A stretch of 64,000 nt of DNA. Origin: Monocercomonoides exilis (Eukaryota; Preaxostyla; Oxymonadida; Polymastigidae). Shown here in pieces: positions 17,247 through 29,200 of this stretch. Location: contig LSRY02000060.1 of assembly GCA_001643675.2 (NCBI GenBank), positions 147,001 to 211,000 of the forward strand. The letters are read 5' to 3'. A program made the position numbers and the translations under genes. Below the pieces are notes generated by a model that saw nothing but the letters and a program-made list of their open reading frames with translations, was not told the DNA's origin and ran no database searches. Position 1 is the stretch's first letter; the number at the start of each line of letters is the position of its first letter.

Positions 17247-17532
17247 TCTGACTTGGGTTTTTCTTTTTCAATAGTCAAAAAACTTTTAAAATTGAGTTGA
17301 ATCGAAAAAAACGTAATAAGACAAATCCTGGAAATTTTTTCATTTCATTACTCTTCTATGTTCTTATTCTGTAATGAAATAGGTTCGAATAAAAAACAAT
17401 TTGAAAAGTGATAAAGCATTAAAGATTAATTGTAAAAATTATCAAACGAGGTTCCATTTTTTGATTAAAACAATGAACATAAGCGATTTTTCAAAATAAA
17501 CGACCCATATGTGTTTATCATTATTTGGAAAA

Positions 17533-17650
17533 AAAATACGGACTTTCAAGCTTTTTTTGCACAATGCACAGAAAAATTGCTTCACTTATATCTTTATTTC
17601 ACTTTCTCAGATTTCAAAAAAAAAATGATTTTAATATCCGCAAACAGGCA
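17533..17650 (+). repeat. Dispersed repeat, copy A
   Basis: Starts with a 24-base block including ACGGACTTTCAAGCTTTTT that recurs exactly at 40197. Similarity then continues, weaker, for 100 bases or more (GCACAA, GAAAAATTG, CTTATA, CAGATTTCA). The two copies share ancestry but are well diverged. Confidence 0.6.
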
Positions 17651-18623
17651 TCGTTGAAATCGAATCATAAAGTTTTCCAACATTTTGCGAATGTCAAAAA
17701 ATGGGTCCATTTTTTGTTGTGTTCCTTGATATAAAAAAAGTCAATGAAAAGTTCATATATTTTCTATGAAAATGGCAAAAGCAAAATATTTTGCCTCATT
17801 AAGACAAAAACACAAAAATAAATACAAATTCATTCTTTTCAAATTTTTTTTTTCTATTTTATACGAAAAGTCACATCGTTTATAATCACAATTGGATATT
17901 AAAACAATAAGTTGCACAAAAATCGATGTGATTTTATCCGATTTTAGCTGTTAATGGATATTTTGATAAAAATTCAAATTCTATATAAAAAGAATATATT
18001 GAAGAACTTTTTGAAAATAGTCATAAAGCAATAAATCAAAAAATCATTTCTTGAACAATTATATATATATTTTTAACATGACGATAACCAGAAATGGTCA
18101 AAACTTTCAATCCAGCAAAGCTTAACAGTTCAATCCAAACATTTTTTTCCAAATTGAATTTTCTGTTCTGAATTTGAATGATTTTCGATGTTTAAAAAGA
18201 AAAAATAGTTATGAAAAAGTTTAAAAACTCCAAATGAAAACTCATGTCTTTTCATATTACCAATTAAAAAACAAACAGCTCTAACATTTCAGAAATAGTA
18301 GAAAGTACATTCAAAAATGGAATAAAATCAAAATTTAAAAATCAAAATGGAAAAATGAACTTCAATTCGAAGATAGCTTACAATAACAAAAAAAAAAAAA
18401 AAATAACAAAAAATAATTATGCTTCCTCACCGGAAGTATTTGAAAATAAGTGAGTGAGTATTTAAAACAGCAACTTGGCTGCAACCCCGCAACACAAATG
18501 ACCGCTTTAAACAGGTTATTGTTCCACAGTAAAGGAAAAATAAATAAAGAAAGAAAGAAAAGAAAGAAAATAATTATTCCTATATAGTTTTAAATCAACA
18601 TTTACTCAATTGCACTTTATGTA

Positions 18624-20232
18624 TTATCTTGAGATGATCGACAGCATATGATTAATGCTTTCCTTCTTGTGAAGAATGCCAGTATGTGAATACTTCAACT
18701 CTAACAAAGTTATTTCTTCATGTTGCTCGTCTTTCCATTTCAAGGCACCTAATTAAACAATAATAATTCCATTTGAATGTTGAAATTAAACATAAAATAT
18801 ATAAAACACACAAAAAAATTATATTAACAGAAAAAAAATTTTTTTTCCATTGAAACAAAAAAATTTTTTTATCAAAATTATCAATAAAATCAAATATTTT
18901 TTTTTTCAAGGCATTCAAACAATGTCACAATTCATACATCTCAGTGACTCAATTGGCACAGTTCCATCGCCGTCTCCAATGATATTCTTTCCCTGTTTAT
19001 GCCACCAGGAATCAGGCGCTCCTTCATACTGCATCGCCTTTGTCGTCTTTTTCCCTCTTCCAATTATAAAATGCACAGGCACATGAGGTGCTTTGATTGG
19101 CCTGTCGATGTACCGTTGAGTCATCGCCAGGGCTTCATCTGCCAAATATCTGTTTGTCGACGTAAACACATGAGACATGTTCCGAAGAGTAATCGTCTCT
19201 CCGATGCTGGGAATTGTCGCAATAATCGTGTCGTCAGCATACGCGTTCTTGTTCGGCAGCATCCAGAAAATGGAACCAAATTCCTTCGCCATTTCGTGGG
19301 TAGCTTTGGCGCCGACTGTTGGAATCGACCATTTGTGAGGTGAGGCAAGATGCGCAAATGCTTCGGTTGCTCCGCCATATGGCCCGCTGATAGATATGAA
19401 CGATGCAACATATTGGTCAACCCAATCTTGTGTCACATAACGAGTCATGAAAGTGTGTATAAAGATGCACCCTACAAATTATTAGTTGTTTATTTCAAAA
19501 ATTAAAATGATTAAATGATAAAAAGCAACATAACAACAAAAGCAGTACCGCAACTGTGTCCTATTAAATGAACCTTTTTTCCGTTATTGAGGTTTGATGC
19601 TTTTTCCACAAGATCTTTAAAGTTTGCAAACATTCCATTTTCCATACATGTTTTTGGATGAGCAATTCTCCAATCATACTGAAATTAAAAACAAAATATA
19701 AAACTATAACAAAATGCCTATACACACAGGTGCGCCAAATAAATTCTTTCCAGTTTGATATCCAGCTTTTTTAAACGCTTTGACAATTGTATTAAACATT
19801 CTTGTAACAGTTTTCACAACAGGGTCAAGATATTTAATTCCCTGTTAAATAAAAAGCAAACAAATAATTTTCAACATATGCACTATCCTTTCAAACCTTA
19901 ACTCCACCAAAATCCACTGGGCGAACCTCAATATGATTTGCTGATAAGAATGTCTCATTAACAGGATCGTAATGAGTTTTAATATCTTTTATATATTTTG
20001 GCAAAAGTCCTGGCAATGTTCTTGCGAAATCAAGCCATAACGTTGACCATTTTGTTCCCGTTTTATTTCTATATTCCAAGTGACTTCCAGCAAGACCTGG
20101 AACAAGAACAACTGGATCAAGTTCTTGACGCCTCTCTATTTCATCAATAAACATTTCTTCTTCATCTTCAAGCTCTTCAAATTCATCAGCTGCAAACGCT
20201 GAGAGAAATGTCAAACAAATACACACCCACAT
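18624..20232 (-). CDS. Secreted LCAT-family acyltransferase/phospholipase
   Basis: Five exons (20232-19897, 19841-19728, 19678-19549, 19471-18938, 18748-18624) join in phase to 412 residues, a usual length for LCAT or lysosomal phospholipase A2-like enzymes. A signal peptide opens the protein (MWVCICLTFLSAFA), so it should enter the secretory or lysosomal route. Family blocks follow: VVLVPGLAGSHLEY, then GAPYDWR, which is rebuilt exactly across an exon junction. The catalytic triad is intact: Ser192 in GHSCG, Asp362 in GDGTVP and His393 in YSHTGIL. From family knowledge it moves or releases fatty acyl chains of phospholipids or sterol esters. Substrate cannot be told from sequence. An acidic stretch (EELEDEEE) after the signal peptide is unusual. 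Confidence 0.93.
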
Positions 20233-20375
20233 TCGAGAAAAATAAATTTATGCAATTTGATCAATCGATCAAATCAATATTTAAAATATAAAAAATGTGA
20301 CCAGAAATGGTAAATGTTTGATAAAATATCTTATATATATAACTGTTTGTACAAAAACAAAAAATATTTCGAATT

Positions 20376-23300
20376 CTACTCTTCAGATGCTCTGATTTCT
20401 GTATTTTTCGAAATATTTCCAATTTTTTTTGAAAATCCTTTTTGTTTGCTTTTTGTTGTGAAAGGTTGGCTGTAACTAGCTGATACAGGAGAGCAGGGCA
20501 TTGAATGGGGACGGCTGTTGCAGTGCTGGAAATGTGGCTTATATGAATTGAAGGGAAGAAGAGCACCTTGATTCTGATATGGAGAGGAAGGCACAGGTGA
20601 TAGAGGAGAGAAAGGCGGATGAAGATGAGGAGGAGGAGAACGATATGGCTGGAAAGAAGGAGAGGTGGGAAAATGAGGAGAAAATTGAGGAGAAGAAACA
20701 TTGAATCCAAGATTTGGGGAAGAAGGAATGAATGATTGAGGAGACTGAATTGGAGAGAACGAGGAAGAAAGAGAAGAAGAAAGTTGAAGAGAAGGTTGGG
20801 GTAGTGCAGGAGGAGGGGGAGGAGGAGGTGAAGAAGAAAACGAAGAAGCTGAAGAAGCAGAAAAGCGAGACGAAAATTGAGCCGGAACAGCAGTGGTAGC
20901 AAAAGTCGGAGAAGGCAAAGAATAAGCATTCACACAGCAACTCTGATGATTGGAAGTAGGGTTGCGCGGAGAGATAGAACGCGAATAAGAGCGAGAGGAG
21001 TGTGGAACAGAAGAAGGCTGCAATGAAGATGAAACAGGAGACTGCATGTTTGAAGGCAAGTTGCTTGGCATGCGAGGAGAGGAAGAAAAGAACGGCTGGA
21101 AAAGGCCAAAAGAGCCACTGCCTTTTGAATATTCAGAATTCAAAGAGCGCAATGTTCTCGCTTTGGGGATAGAGAATGAATCAAGTTTGGTTGCAGAAGA
21201 AGAAGAAGAGGAAGAATTGGGATAAGAAGAAAATGAAGGTGAGCGAGAAGGTGAATGAATCGGTGAGTCAGCCAGCGAGCCTCCATAATCAGTGCCCAGA
21301 AGACTTTCTTCCATAAATGCCGCCTTGAATGGTGAAGACTCAAACAGCAAGCAATCAGCACCCTCACTTCTTCTCAGCCATTTCTCAGCCTCAAGCAACC
21401 AGCCAGGCTTCTCTTTCATCCTCACCATCGCTTTGAGCTCGTTTTTTTGATCCTCATTCAAAATACCTTCCCTCCACAACGTATCTATCACATCCTCCAC
21501 AAACACCCTCTCCTCTCTTCTTGGAGTTTCCTGATAGATGCAATGGAACAACCAACAAAGATATGGAAAAATGATCCCTCGTTCTCCAGCCATCCTCACA
21601 AACATACCAACCAACAGGACACACAGAGCATTCCTCTCTTCGCCTAAGGGAGGATAGCAGCACCAAACAACACACAGAAGCCAGGTGAAGCACTGCAGCG
21701 AGGAGGAATCAGTGGAGTGTGTCACACACCACTCTAAAGCACTGGCACAGGCATCAGATCCACACACAGCAAGTTCTAACTCACACAGCCACTGAGAAAG
21801 AAGAGGGACGGATGAAAAGATGGAGAGGATGGAAGATAAAGGAGATGTTGGGGCAGAGGCAGAGGATGATGAATGACCAGGAGATTGATTGAAGAAAGTC
21901 AGGAATTTTGAAGAAGTTGAAGAAGTTGAAGAAGTTGAAGAAGTTGAAGAAGTTGAAGAAGTTGAAGAAAAAAAAGAAGAATTCGATGAAGAAGAATGAT
22001 TAGGTTGTTTTGAATGTGTCGAAATTATAGGAGATGAATTCGGTGAATAGCACAACGCAGAAAGCGCTGTTTTCACCGAAGAAGAAGAAGAAGAATACGT
22101 TGATGAAGATGATGAATCACAAATCTTCAAATTCGACTGTTTGCGATTGCAATCACCATCATTTTGTGTTCTTATTCCCTTTTCTGCCTCTCCCTTTCCA
22201 TCAGCACATTTTTCTTCCTCCTCATCTGGATGAACAATTTTGCTTATTATTGGGTGTCTGGCGCTGAGGAAGCACTCAGGAACATCCCATCTCTTCCCCT
22301 GTGCATATCGGATCACTCTTTTGCCGCTTTCTTCCTCCGAAATCCCGTTCAGTGCACAGAAAACACGCCATTTGTAGTACTCGTTCCCTTCTCCACCTTC
22401 GCGCAGGAAACTGAACAACGGGAACTGCTTCTTCTCTTCCCGCATCTTTGTTTCAAACCCTTTCCCTTTCACCACAACATACATCGCCATCTTTTCAATC
22501 ACGTGCTCCAAATCAACATTTTCCGGAGGAGCTGCAGGAAAAATAGCGTTCTTGTTCTGATTCAATGAAAAGATTTCTTCGTTCGTTGGGTGATTTTGGT
22601 TGTCTTCCTTTTCATCCTTTTCCTCATTTTTATCTTTGTTCATTTTTTTCTTCTTTCTTGCTGAGTTGTTACTATGGTGATACAACGGAATATTCTTTTT
22701 CGCATATCCAATATGCATACAGCACTGTTTTTCTATTTCTTGTTTGCCTTTTTCAATTTCCTTTTCCTTCTCTTCCCCTTCCCCGATCCCTTCCTTTTCC
22801 TTATTTCCTTTCATCTCTTTCATTTCCTTCAGTGCTGCCTCCACTGTCAGCTTTGCACAGACTGCCTCCTCTGTCGTGAAGAACGCTACAAACGCATATC
22901 GCTTCTTCTGATTCACCGCCACATAATCCAGCGGCCCAAACTCCCCAAACAGCTGCCGCACATCCCGCTCTCCCGTGCCAGCGGGGAAGTTGCGGATCCA
23001 CAGCGTGCGCTGCGCCTCCCCCGCTTCCCACTCCGCCTCAACCACAGCCTCAGGGAACACTCCAGAGCGCAGCACCGCCTCCGCCTCGCTGATCCGCCCG
23101 TAGCTGCACAGAAGAGAGAACCCTCCGATCGCAAAGCGGAACGTGTCGATGGAGTCTGGCTCTGACGACAGTACACCCGAAGAAGAGCTCTGTACGTACT
23201 CTGAACTATCTGCTGTGCTTTTTGATGGAATGTCGCTGGATATAGAGGCTGCGGATGAAGAGGATTCCTCAAGGCAAGAAGAAGAAGAAGAAGGCAAAGA

Positions 23301-24824
23301 AGAAGAAGTTGATGATGAAGACGACGATGAAGATGTCGATGAACAGTGCAAATGAAATGATGATTGCGAAGAAATTGAAACGGCTGGAGTGTTTGCCGAA
23401 TTTTCAGTGGAAGCTTCTGCTGTCTGACATTGGAGTTTGTTCTGTTCAGCAGCAAAATCAGAACTCTTTGCAGCAACTTCGTCCTTCTCCGCCAAAGCAG
23501 AGAGCGCAGCTTCTGCCGATCGAGTGCCCTCCAGCCGAGGTGTGTGCCTGATGCCAAATTCGCTATTTTCCGGTGGCTCTGCTTTGGCTGTTGCTGCTGC
23601 TGGTTCTGCTGCTGCTTGCTCTTTCTGAATGGCGAAGCCATCACCACACAATGAATCATTCCCAATCTGATTCGCGCCACGCTTTCCTTGAAGGCAGCCA
23701 ACAGAGCTATTTACGCTTTTTTGCAGCGTCTCTTCTGTGGCTGCGCTTTCTCGTGAAGAATCTGCAGAAGAGCTTGGCTGGCTAAGGCAATGCAGCTTTG
23801 TGGTGCTTGGCTTTGAAGTCAGAAGCGTCGCAGTCTCTTCAAACAGACTGTCGTCAGCGTAAAAGCCACAGTCTTCAGCAACTCGGATGCTTTCTTCGTG
23901 CTTCGGATTGCTCCCGCGCTTTATGCTGTCTATCGCTTTCCTGCAATCCAGCTCCCTTAAAAAATTCACAAATGCACAGCATTTTCCTCGAATAATTCGA
24001 ATAGATTCAACTGCTCCAAATTTCGAAAAAAATTGGTACAATTTTTTTTCTTCCAATTCTTTTGGCAGTCCTCCAACCCAAATCGTCTTTTTTCTTTCTT
24101 TTGACAAATCAACAAATTCTTTTGAAAAAGCATCTGACCCATCGAACGAAATGCCTTTATATCCTGCTGAATGCAAATTCTCAAATAACCGACTTGAGAA
24201 AAGGCGGAGCCGAAATGGATTTGCCGGTTCCTTGCTTTCTTTATTCGTTAACTCACTTTTTTTATTGGGATCATCATGCGAAGGAGTCGTCAAAGGAGGA
24301 AGCTGAAAATATGTCGCTTGCGCAACAGGCATATGCCACCCGTCATGCGACTGGCCAGCTGAAAGTCCATCGTTGCCATATGCATTTTGATACGGCGTAT
24401 TTGATAGAGAACAATATTGATAAAAACACCCATCTTGAAAAGAAAAGATATAAATTCTTCTAAAAATCACAAAAAAATACATACCAAACGGGTTATTTTC
24501 CGCTACAGGAAAATAATACCCAGGCAAATAAGACAATTGGGGATAAATATATGGAGAAAGATATTGATTTTGAAGCGAAGAATACATCATCTCTCCCCCT
24601 TCATATGCGCAGGAAATAGATTTTTCACTGTCTTTTTGCGCAAAGGATGCATATTGCATGCAGCAATCAGCCCGAGGGTCCAAAACATTCTTTCCAGCAA
24701 AATATCGTTTATAATGGTTGCAAAAAAATAAATTAAAATTTTCTGAATGATAATCACGATTTGGACGCTGGGCGAATCGGTAGCTATCTATTTCTGTGAA
24801 TTGTTTGAACAACCCAATTAACAT
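20376..24824 (-). CDS. RNA-binding protein with two RRMs and a SURP domain (U2SURP/SR140-like), full-length copy
   Basis: The frame starts at a true ATG. A 51-bp intron (24484-24434, GTATGT..TTCAAG) has no stop and a length divisible by three, so the frame reads through it. Spliced length is 1465 residues. RRM1 starts near 229 (TIWVGGL, then CCAFVNF); RRM2 starts near 590 (TLWIRNF, then YAFVAF). A SURP (SWAP) module follows at about 755-805 (VIEKMAMYVV, FSFL, YYKW). A Cys/Trp-rich helical region at about 988-1130 sits where U2SURP proteins carry a CID, but I cannot confirm a CID. The tail is Ser/Pro-rich. The inferred role is nuclear pre-mRNA splicing with the U2 snRNP, which suits an intron-containing genome. 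The 5' two thirds lies in the left palindrome arm; the rest is unique left-flank DNA, so this is probably the ancestral copy. Confidence 0.87.
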   Translation of the reverse strand: MLIGLFKQFTEIDSYRFAQRPNRDYHSENFNLFFCNHYKRYFAGKNVLDPRADCCMQYASFAQKDSEKSISCAYEGGEMMYSSLQNQYLSPYIYPQLSYLPGYYFPVAENNPFGMYFFVIFRRIYIFSFQDGCFYQYCSLSNTPYQNAYGNDGLSAGQSHDGWHMPVAQATYFQLPPLTTPSHDDPNKKSELTNKESKEPANPFRLRLFSSRLFENLHSAGYKGISFDGSDAFSKEFVDLSKERKKTIWVGGLPKELEEKKLYQFFSKFGAVESIRIIRGKCCAFVNFLRELDCRKAIDSIKRGSNPKHEESIRVAEDCGFYADDSLFEETATLLTSKPSTTKLHCLSQPSSSADSSRESAATEETLQKSVNSSVGCLQGKRGANQIGNDSLCGDGFAIQKEQAAAEPAAATAKAEPPENSEFGIRHTPRLEGTRSAEAALSALAEKDEVAAKSSDFAAEQNKLQCQTAEASTENSANTPAVSISSQSSFHLHCSSTSSSSSSSSTSSSLPSSSSSCLEESSSSAASISSDIPSKSTADSSEYVQSSSSGVLSSEPDSIDTFRFAIGGFSLLCSYGRISEAEAVLRSGVFPEAVVEAEWEAGEAQRTLWIRNFPAGTGERDVRQLFGEFGPLDYVAVNQKKRYAFVAFFTTEEAVCAKLTVEAALKEMKEMKGNKEKEGIGEGEEKEKEIEKGKQEIEKQCCMHIGYAKKNIPLYHHSNNSARKKKKMNKDKNEEKDEKEDNQNHPTNEEIFSLNQNKNAIFPAAPPENVDLEHVIEKMAMYVVVKGKGFETKMREEKKQFPLFSFLREGGEGNEYYKWRVFCALNGISEEESGKRVIRYAQGKRWDVPECFLSARHPIISKIVHPDEEEEKCADGKGEAEKGIRTQNDGDCNRKQSNLKICDSSSSSTYSSSSSSVKTALSALCYSPNSSPIISTHSKQPNHSSSSNSSFFSSTSSTSSTSSTSSTSSTSSKFLTFFNQSPGHSSSSASAPTSPLSSILSIFSSVPLLSQWLCELELAVCGSDACASALEWCVTHSTDSSSLQCFTWLLCVVWCCYPPLGEERNALCVLLVGMFVRMAGERGIIFPYLCWLFHCIYQETPRREERVFVEDVIDTLWREGILNEDQKNELKAMVRMKEKPGWLLEAEKWLRRSEGADCLLFESSPFKAAFMEESLLGTDYGGSLADSPIHSPSRSPSFSSYPNSSSSSSSATKLDSFSIPKARTLRSLNSEYSKGSGSFGLFQPFFSSSPRMPSNLPSNMQSPVSSSLQPSSVPHSSRSYSRSISPRNPTSNHQSCCVNAYSLPSPTFATTAVPAQFSSRFSASSASSFSSSPPPPPPPALPQPSLQLSSSLSSSFSPIQSPQSFIPSSPNLGFNVSSPQFSPHFPTSPSFQPYRSPPPHLHPPFSPLSPVPSSPYQNQGALLPFNSYKPHFQHCNSRPHSMPCSPVSASYSQPFTTKSKQKGFSKKIGNISKNTEIRASEE

Positions 24825-25050
24825 GGATGGCCTATTGCCATATTATTTTTCCTCTTTTACCGAAAATACATGAAAGCAAATTCATGTTCAACCTCAATTT
24901 CCATTTCTCAAGCATTCATTACGTAATTGACAATTGAAAATCCATCAGTTTATCTGGAAACTTCATTATTTGAAACCCGATCATAATTGTTGGTGTGGAA
25001 AAAAAATTCCATATTTTCCAAATTATTAAAAATCCTGCTTTTTATTTTCT

Positions 25051-25392
25051 TCATTGTTCTTGCCAGTTAAGCTTTGCCGTTCTGAGGCAACTGCAAAGAG
25101 CGATGCAATACACGCATGCATTCTGAATTTCGGGGAAGATGCGCCGAACTTGATTCCACACTCCATTTGTTGGAAGCTCGGGCTTATTCGCTGCGAGAAA
25201 TAAGTATCTGCCGAATGGCCTGCTCGGAGTGCATAAAATATTTGGATAGCAACGGTCAGTGGAGAAAGAGAAGCCAAACAAGTTGGAGTCGGAGAAGAAG
25301 ATTGAAACTTTGTGAATTTTGATGAGGAACGGCTTGACAAAGTTGAAAAGGAAGCTCACCAAATAAATGGAAAGAGCACAACGTTTTGACAA
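25051..25392 (-). CDS. Possible small hypothetical gene (left copy)
   Basis: A 113-codon open frame with fairly balanced composition lies 227 bases upstream of the RRM/SURP start. It opens with TTG, not ATG, and an overlapping frame (25340-25026) is also open. If real it must be spliced from an upstream exon that I could not find. No family is recognised. The identical frame lies at 56581-56922 in the other arm, but that shows only that the arms match. Confidence 0.25.
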   Translation of the reverse strand: MSKRCALSIYLVSFLFNFVKPFLIKIHKVSIFFSDSNLFGFSFSTDRCYPNILCTPSRPFGRYLFLAANKPELPTNGVWNQVRRIFPEIQNACVYCIALCSCLRTAKLNWQEQ

Positions 25393-25703
25393 TGATTCGT
25401 GCCCAACAGATTACCAAGAGAGCGCTGCGAGTTTTTTAAAGGCGTGAAATGCTATTGATGCAAATGTCAGTTGCTTTATATCTTTTGATTGATAGCTTTC
25501 TTTGCTCAAACGAAAAGTGAGGAATCAGTACCAGATTTTAAAAGTTGTTAGATAAACTGCCAGATGAGTTTATAAACATTTTTTCCCCAAAGCAAAATAA
25601 TCCACGAAACAAAATAGGAAATGGGAAAATTGCCTTCAAAGATTTGAAAATTAAGAGAATTGTTGAAAAAAAAAGAAAAGGATAGAAAGTTAATGATAAG
25701 AAT

Positions 25704-26009
25704 TTGGGAAAAAACATTACACGAGAAAAATCTGGTGATGATCCAAGTCGTGACGGAAAAGAGCTGGAAAAGGAAACATCAAACATGAAAAGAAGAAGCT
25801 CCTTTTTTCATTCGGAGAGTAAGAGCAAATTGACTTCAAGGAGACATGATTGTGAAATATTGATAGGAGACATTCAAGAAAAACTCTGCATGCTGACATC
25901 AGTCATCTGTCATGCCTTCCTTCAATGCTTCAGTGGATGTTTATTTCAACAAAAAATAAAAGTGAAGATTCCGAATTTGGATGCATTAGCAAGGAAATTT
26001 CTTTATTAA
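25704..26009 (+). CDS. Hypothetical 101-residue ORF (left copy)
   Basis: ATG-initiated open frame in the divergent intergenic region about 200 bases upstream of the receptor gene. It is Lys/Ser-rich at the N-terminus, with a short hydrophobic Cys-containing stretch. No domain is recognised. It may be a chance ORF. The mirror copy is 55964-56269 (-). Confidence 0.22.
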   Translation: MGKNITREKSGDDPSRDGKELEKETSNMKRRSSFFHSESKSKLTSRRHDCEILIGDIQEKLCMLTSVICHAFLQCFSGCLFQQKIKVKIPNLDALARKFLY

Positions 26010-26236
26010 TGCAAGTCAATAAGAAAAACTCTGCTTTCAGCCATAATAAATATTTCTTAATTACAGTAATTTACTAATATTTCTAACTTGCTCCTTGTTC
26101 TCTGAAAGACAATTTTTCCAGATAAAAGGCAATCAGAAACAAAGTTTGTTTGCTCTTTTCGTATTAGAATTTCTTTTTGAATTATCGTTGAACTGTATTT
26201 ATTTGGATGAATAAAACTTTGCAGTCAAGCAGCAGA

Positions 26237-29200
26237 ATGGCACACATCGTTATGAATATTTTGGGGCTGACAATATTCATTCAAACTTTTTTCGCCAATG
26301 AGTTAGCTGATTCTTTCGAGGCACAATTTCACAATGACTATCTATCGTATGGATTTATGCTTGTGTGGAAAATGCAGATAATTGTTATGTTTTAGCCGTG
26401 TGTTGTTTTGCTGCCACATTGTCAATTCTTCAATAGAGTTAGGATCAGTTGAACTTCTTCAGCCAGTGGAAAGAAGTATTATTCAGGGACATGAGAATTC
26501 TTGTCTTTCAGTTGCATCTTGCACAGTTGCATGCCGAGGGTCCTCTGTCATTGCACCTTTCGATTCCGTTCTTCATTCAAGAATCGCAAACATTTCGATC
26601 AGGACTATAGGAAATCCGGAGCTTTTTCCGCCTTTGATGTCTTCAAGAACTGTATTTCAAGGAAACAACCAATATTCAAGCACAGCTATCAGTTCTTCCA
26701 TTTTTTCTTCCTTTCAACTGACCGCTGCACCATTTATAACTTCGTCAGCTTTTTCGGCAGATGAATTGTCAAAGTTGGTATTCAGCAACATTTCTCTGAT
26801 GATGGCTTATATCCCGCTGAATCAAGAGCCTGCATCAGGCGTTTCACATATTTCTTGTTGCTCATTTTATGATGTTTCAAATGTGTTTTATGGAGGCATT
26901 GTCAGAACAATCGGTGATCCATCTTTTTCTCATTTTTTGATCAACAACTCATTTTTTTCATGCTCACGGGCAACCAACGATGACTTCACAAACAATTCTT
27001 CAATGGATAGGATCATTTATTCTTCACAAAAACGATTTATCCGATGTGAATGGCATAGTTGCATCGTGAATAACACAACATCTTGGGATGCAGACGGGTC
27101 TGGCGGTGCGATATGCATCATATCGCAGCCGAATTCAGAAATTGTTGTTGACCAGTGTTTATTTGAAGGGTGCTATGCATCGGGCCATGGAGGTGCAATT
27201 GCCAGCTATTATTCCGGAACACTAATTCTTTCAATGTCAACTTTCGAAAACTGCTCATCCAAATCAGGGACTGGAGGTGCCATATCTGTTGAAGGTGTTT
27301 TAGGATGCTGTTCAGTCCAAAATAACAATTGCTTAAATTGCACCACATTGGATTATGGAGGAGGAATTTATGTTTTCACGGACAGAATGTTGTTTGAAGA
27401 TTGCATTGAAAATCAGAAAACAAGTGTTCTGTTTAAAGAGGAAGAAAAACAAATGGATGAAAAAATTATGATTTTCAATTGCAACTTTCGCTTTTGTTCA
27501 ACTGCTCGTCAATACGGAGGGGGATTGAGTTTGCCATCGGGAACACTTTGTGCAATAGTGAGCAACTGCCATTTTTTTGAATGCAGTTCAGAGAGCAAGG
27601 GTGGAGGAATGAGATATAGGTTGTATTCCCATCACTTGCTGACTCAGGTTTTATTCAGGTATTTGTTTTTTGATAAATGCAGTTGTAGAAGTGACAGCAG
27701 CAGAAGTGGCCACGACATATATTTAGATGACTCGTACAATCGCTCTGCAGAAACCCAGTTTGAATCATGTTATTCAACCAACTTATTGGCTCAGAGGCTT
27801 TGCAAGGACAATGGCACAGCATATTACTTCCCGGATTGGCTTTTGAGCGGGTATCTTTTCCGCTATGTTGGAACAGAAGGAAATGACAATGATGCATTGT
27901 GCGGGATGAGTTCCACGAGCAGCTGCTTAACGATTGAAAAAGCTATTGAGTTGTCATCTTCAAAAGGACAACAACAACTTCTGCTTCTTCCTGGTGTGTT
28001 TAATCCCCGCATTGCTGTAGATACACAGGATAAAGAAATTTTAATCACAGAAACTGAATCAAATTCTTCAGAGGTTTCGTCAAAATCTTTGTCTGCATCT
28101 TCTGATTCGCTTTTTGTACTGTCTTCTGGAGTTATGTTCATTGACTCATTGAGAATTACACATTTTCTGACAGATTCAAATATGGCGTCCCATCTATTTT
28201 CCATGATCTCACAACAAGGAAGACTTGTGCTGAGATCTGTCATAATTTCATCGCAAGGACAACAGCCATCATCAACATTCACATCTTCATTGTTCCACAT
28301 CGTTTTCTCACAACTGCGTTTTGAAGATGTGATGATTCGCAATTTTCTGATTGAAACATCTCTTTTCACTGAGCATACTTCTTCGTCATCTCAACTGTCA
28401 ATGTTCAACAATGTGTCGTTTCAACAAATCACTCGGACTGTAGGAAATGGGACAATAATTTCAAAAATACTGCTTTCCTCAGAGCAATTTTTCATCACAA
28501 ACACAACGCTTGAAGATTGCAGCTGCTCATCTGGAAACGGAGGAGGAATGTATTTGCGCTCGACAGATGCAACAAACACAATTAGTATTTGTGACAAAGG
28601 GAATGCAAAGTTCAGCCAATGTTCTGTTCCAGCAAAACGACAGGATAGAGGAAAAGGAGGGGGGATGTATATTCAAGGTGTTTCCGATAGTTGGACATTG
28701 AAATTTGGAGATGTGTCATTTGAAGAATGCAAAGCATGGAAAGGATCTCACTTGTTTGTCGAAGGATCGAATCTTTCTGAACTTGTGAATAAAAGGACAA
28801 TTGGCTTTTTTGTGGACATTTCAGGCAGCTCATCTTTTGACGAATTGTCTGGATTTGAAAACAAAAACACAACTGCTGCGATTCCACTTGTCCTGTTTTT
28901 GAGAACTTTTTCTGCCCCAGCCTTTGTGAGTGGACTTGATGAAGGAACAGATTACAGACTCTGTGGATACCAAGATTATCCTTGCTCGTCGATTGAAGCA
29001 GCATGCAGCAATCGTTTTCTTTCTCAAAAGCATATAATTAGACTTCTGAATTCCTATGTTTTTGATGATGAAATTATTTTTGATAAGGATTCGAACGAAA
29101 TTGATGTGGAGCGTGTTGGAGCAGAAATACTTGTTCACTCACTTTCCCCAATTGTTCACAACGCAATAGTTATAAACAAAGTGACAACAACAATTGATAA

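Larger units (their letters stand above)
16343..18623. other. AT-rich gene-free region with repeats
   Basis: About 2.3 kb between the phosphatase start and the acyltransferase 3' end. It is AT-rich, and stop codons break all frames into pieces under about 80 codons. It contains a 45-base A run, an inverted repeat at 16998-17246 and a segment near 17533 that resembles part of the palindrome spacer. Looks like decayed repeat DNA. No RNA gene was recognised. Confidence 0.7.

Noticed and set aside
24434-24484. Treating the in-frame 51-bp segment of the RRM/SURP gene as coding
   Set aside because: It begins GTATGT, ends TTCAAG, and encodes an out-of-character Phe/Ile-rich piece; splicing keeps the frame. 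RNA would settle it.
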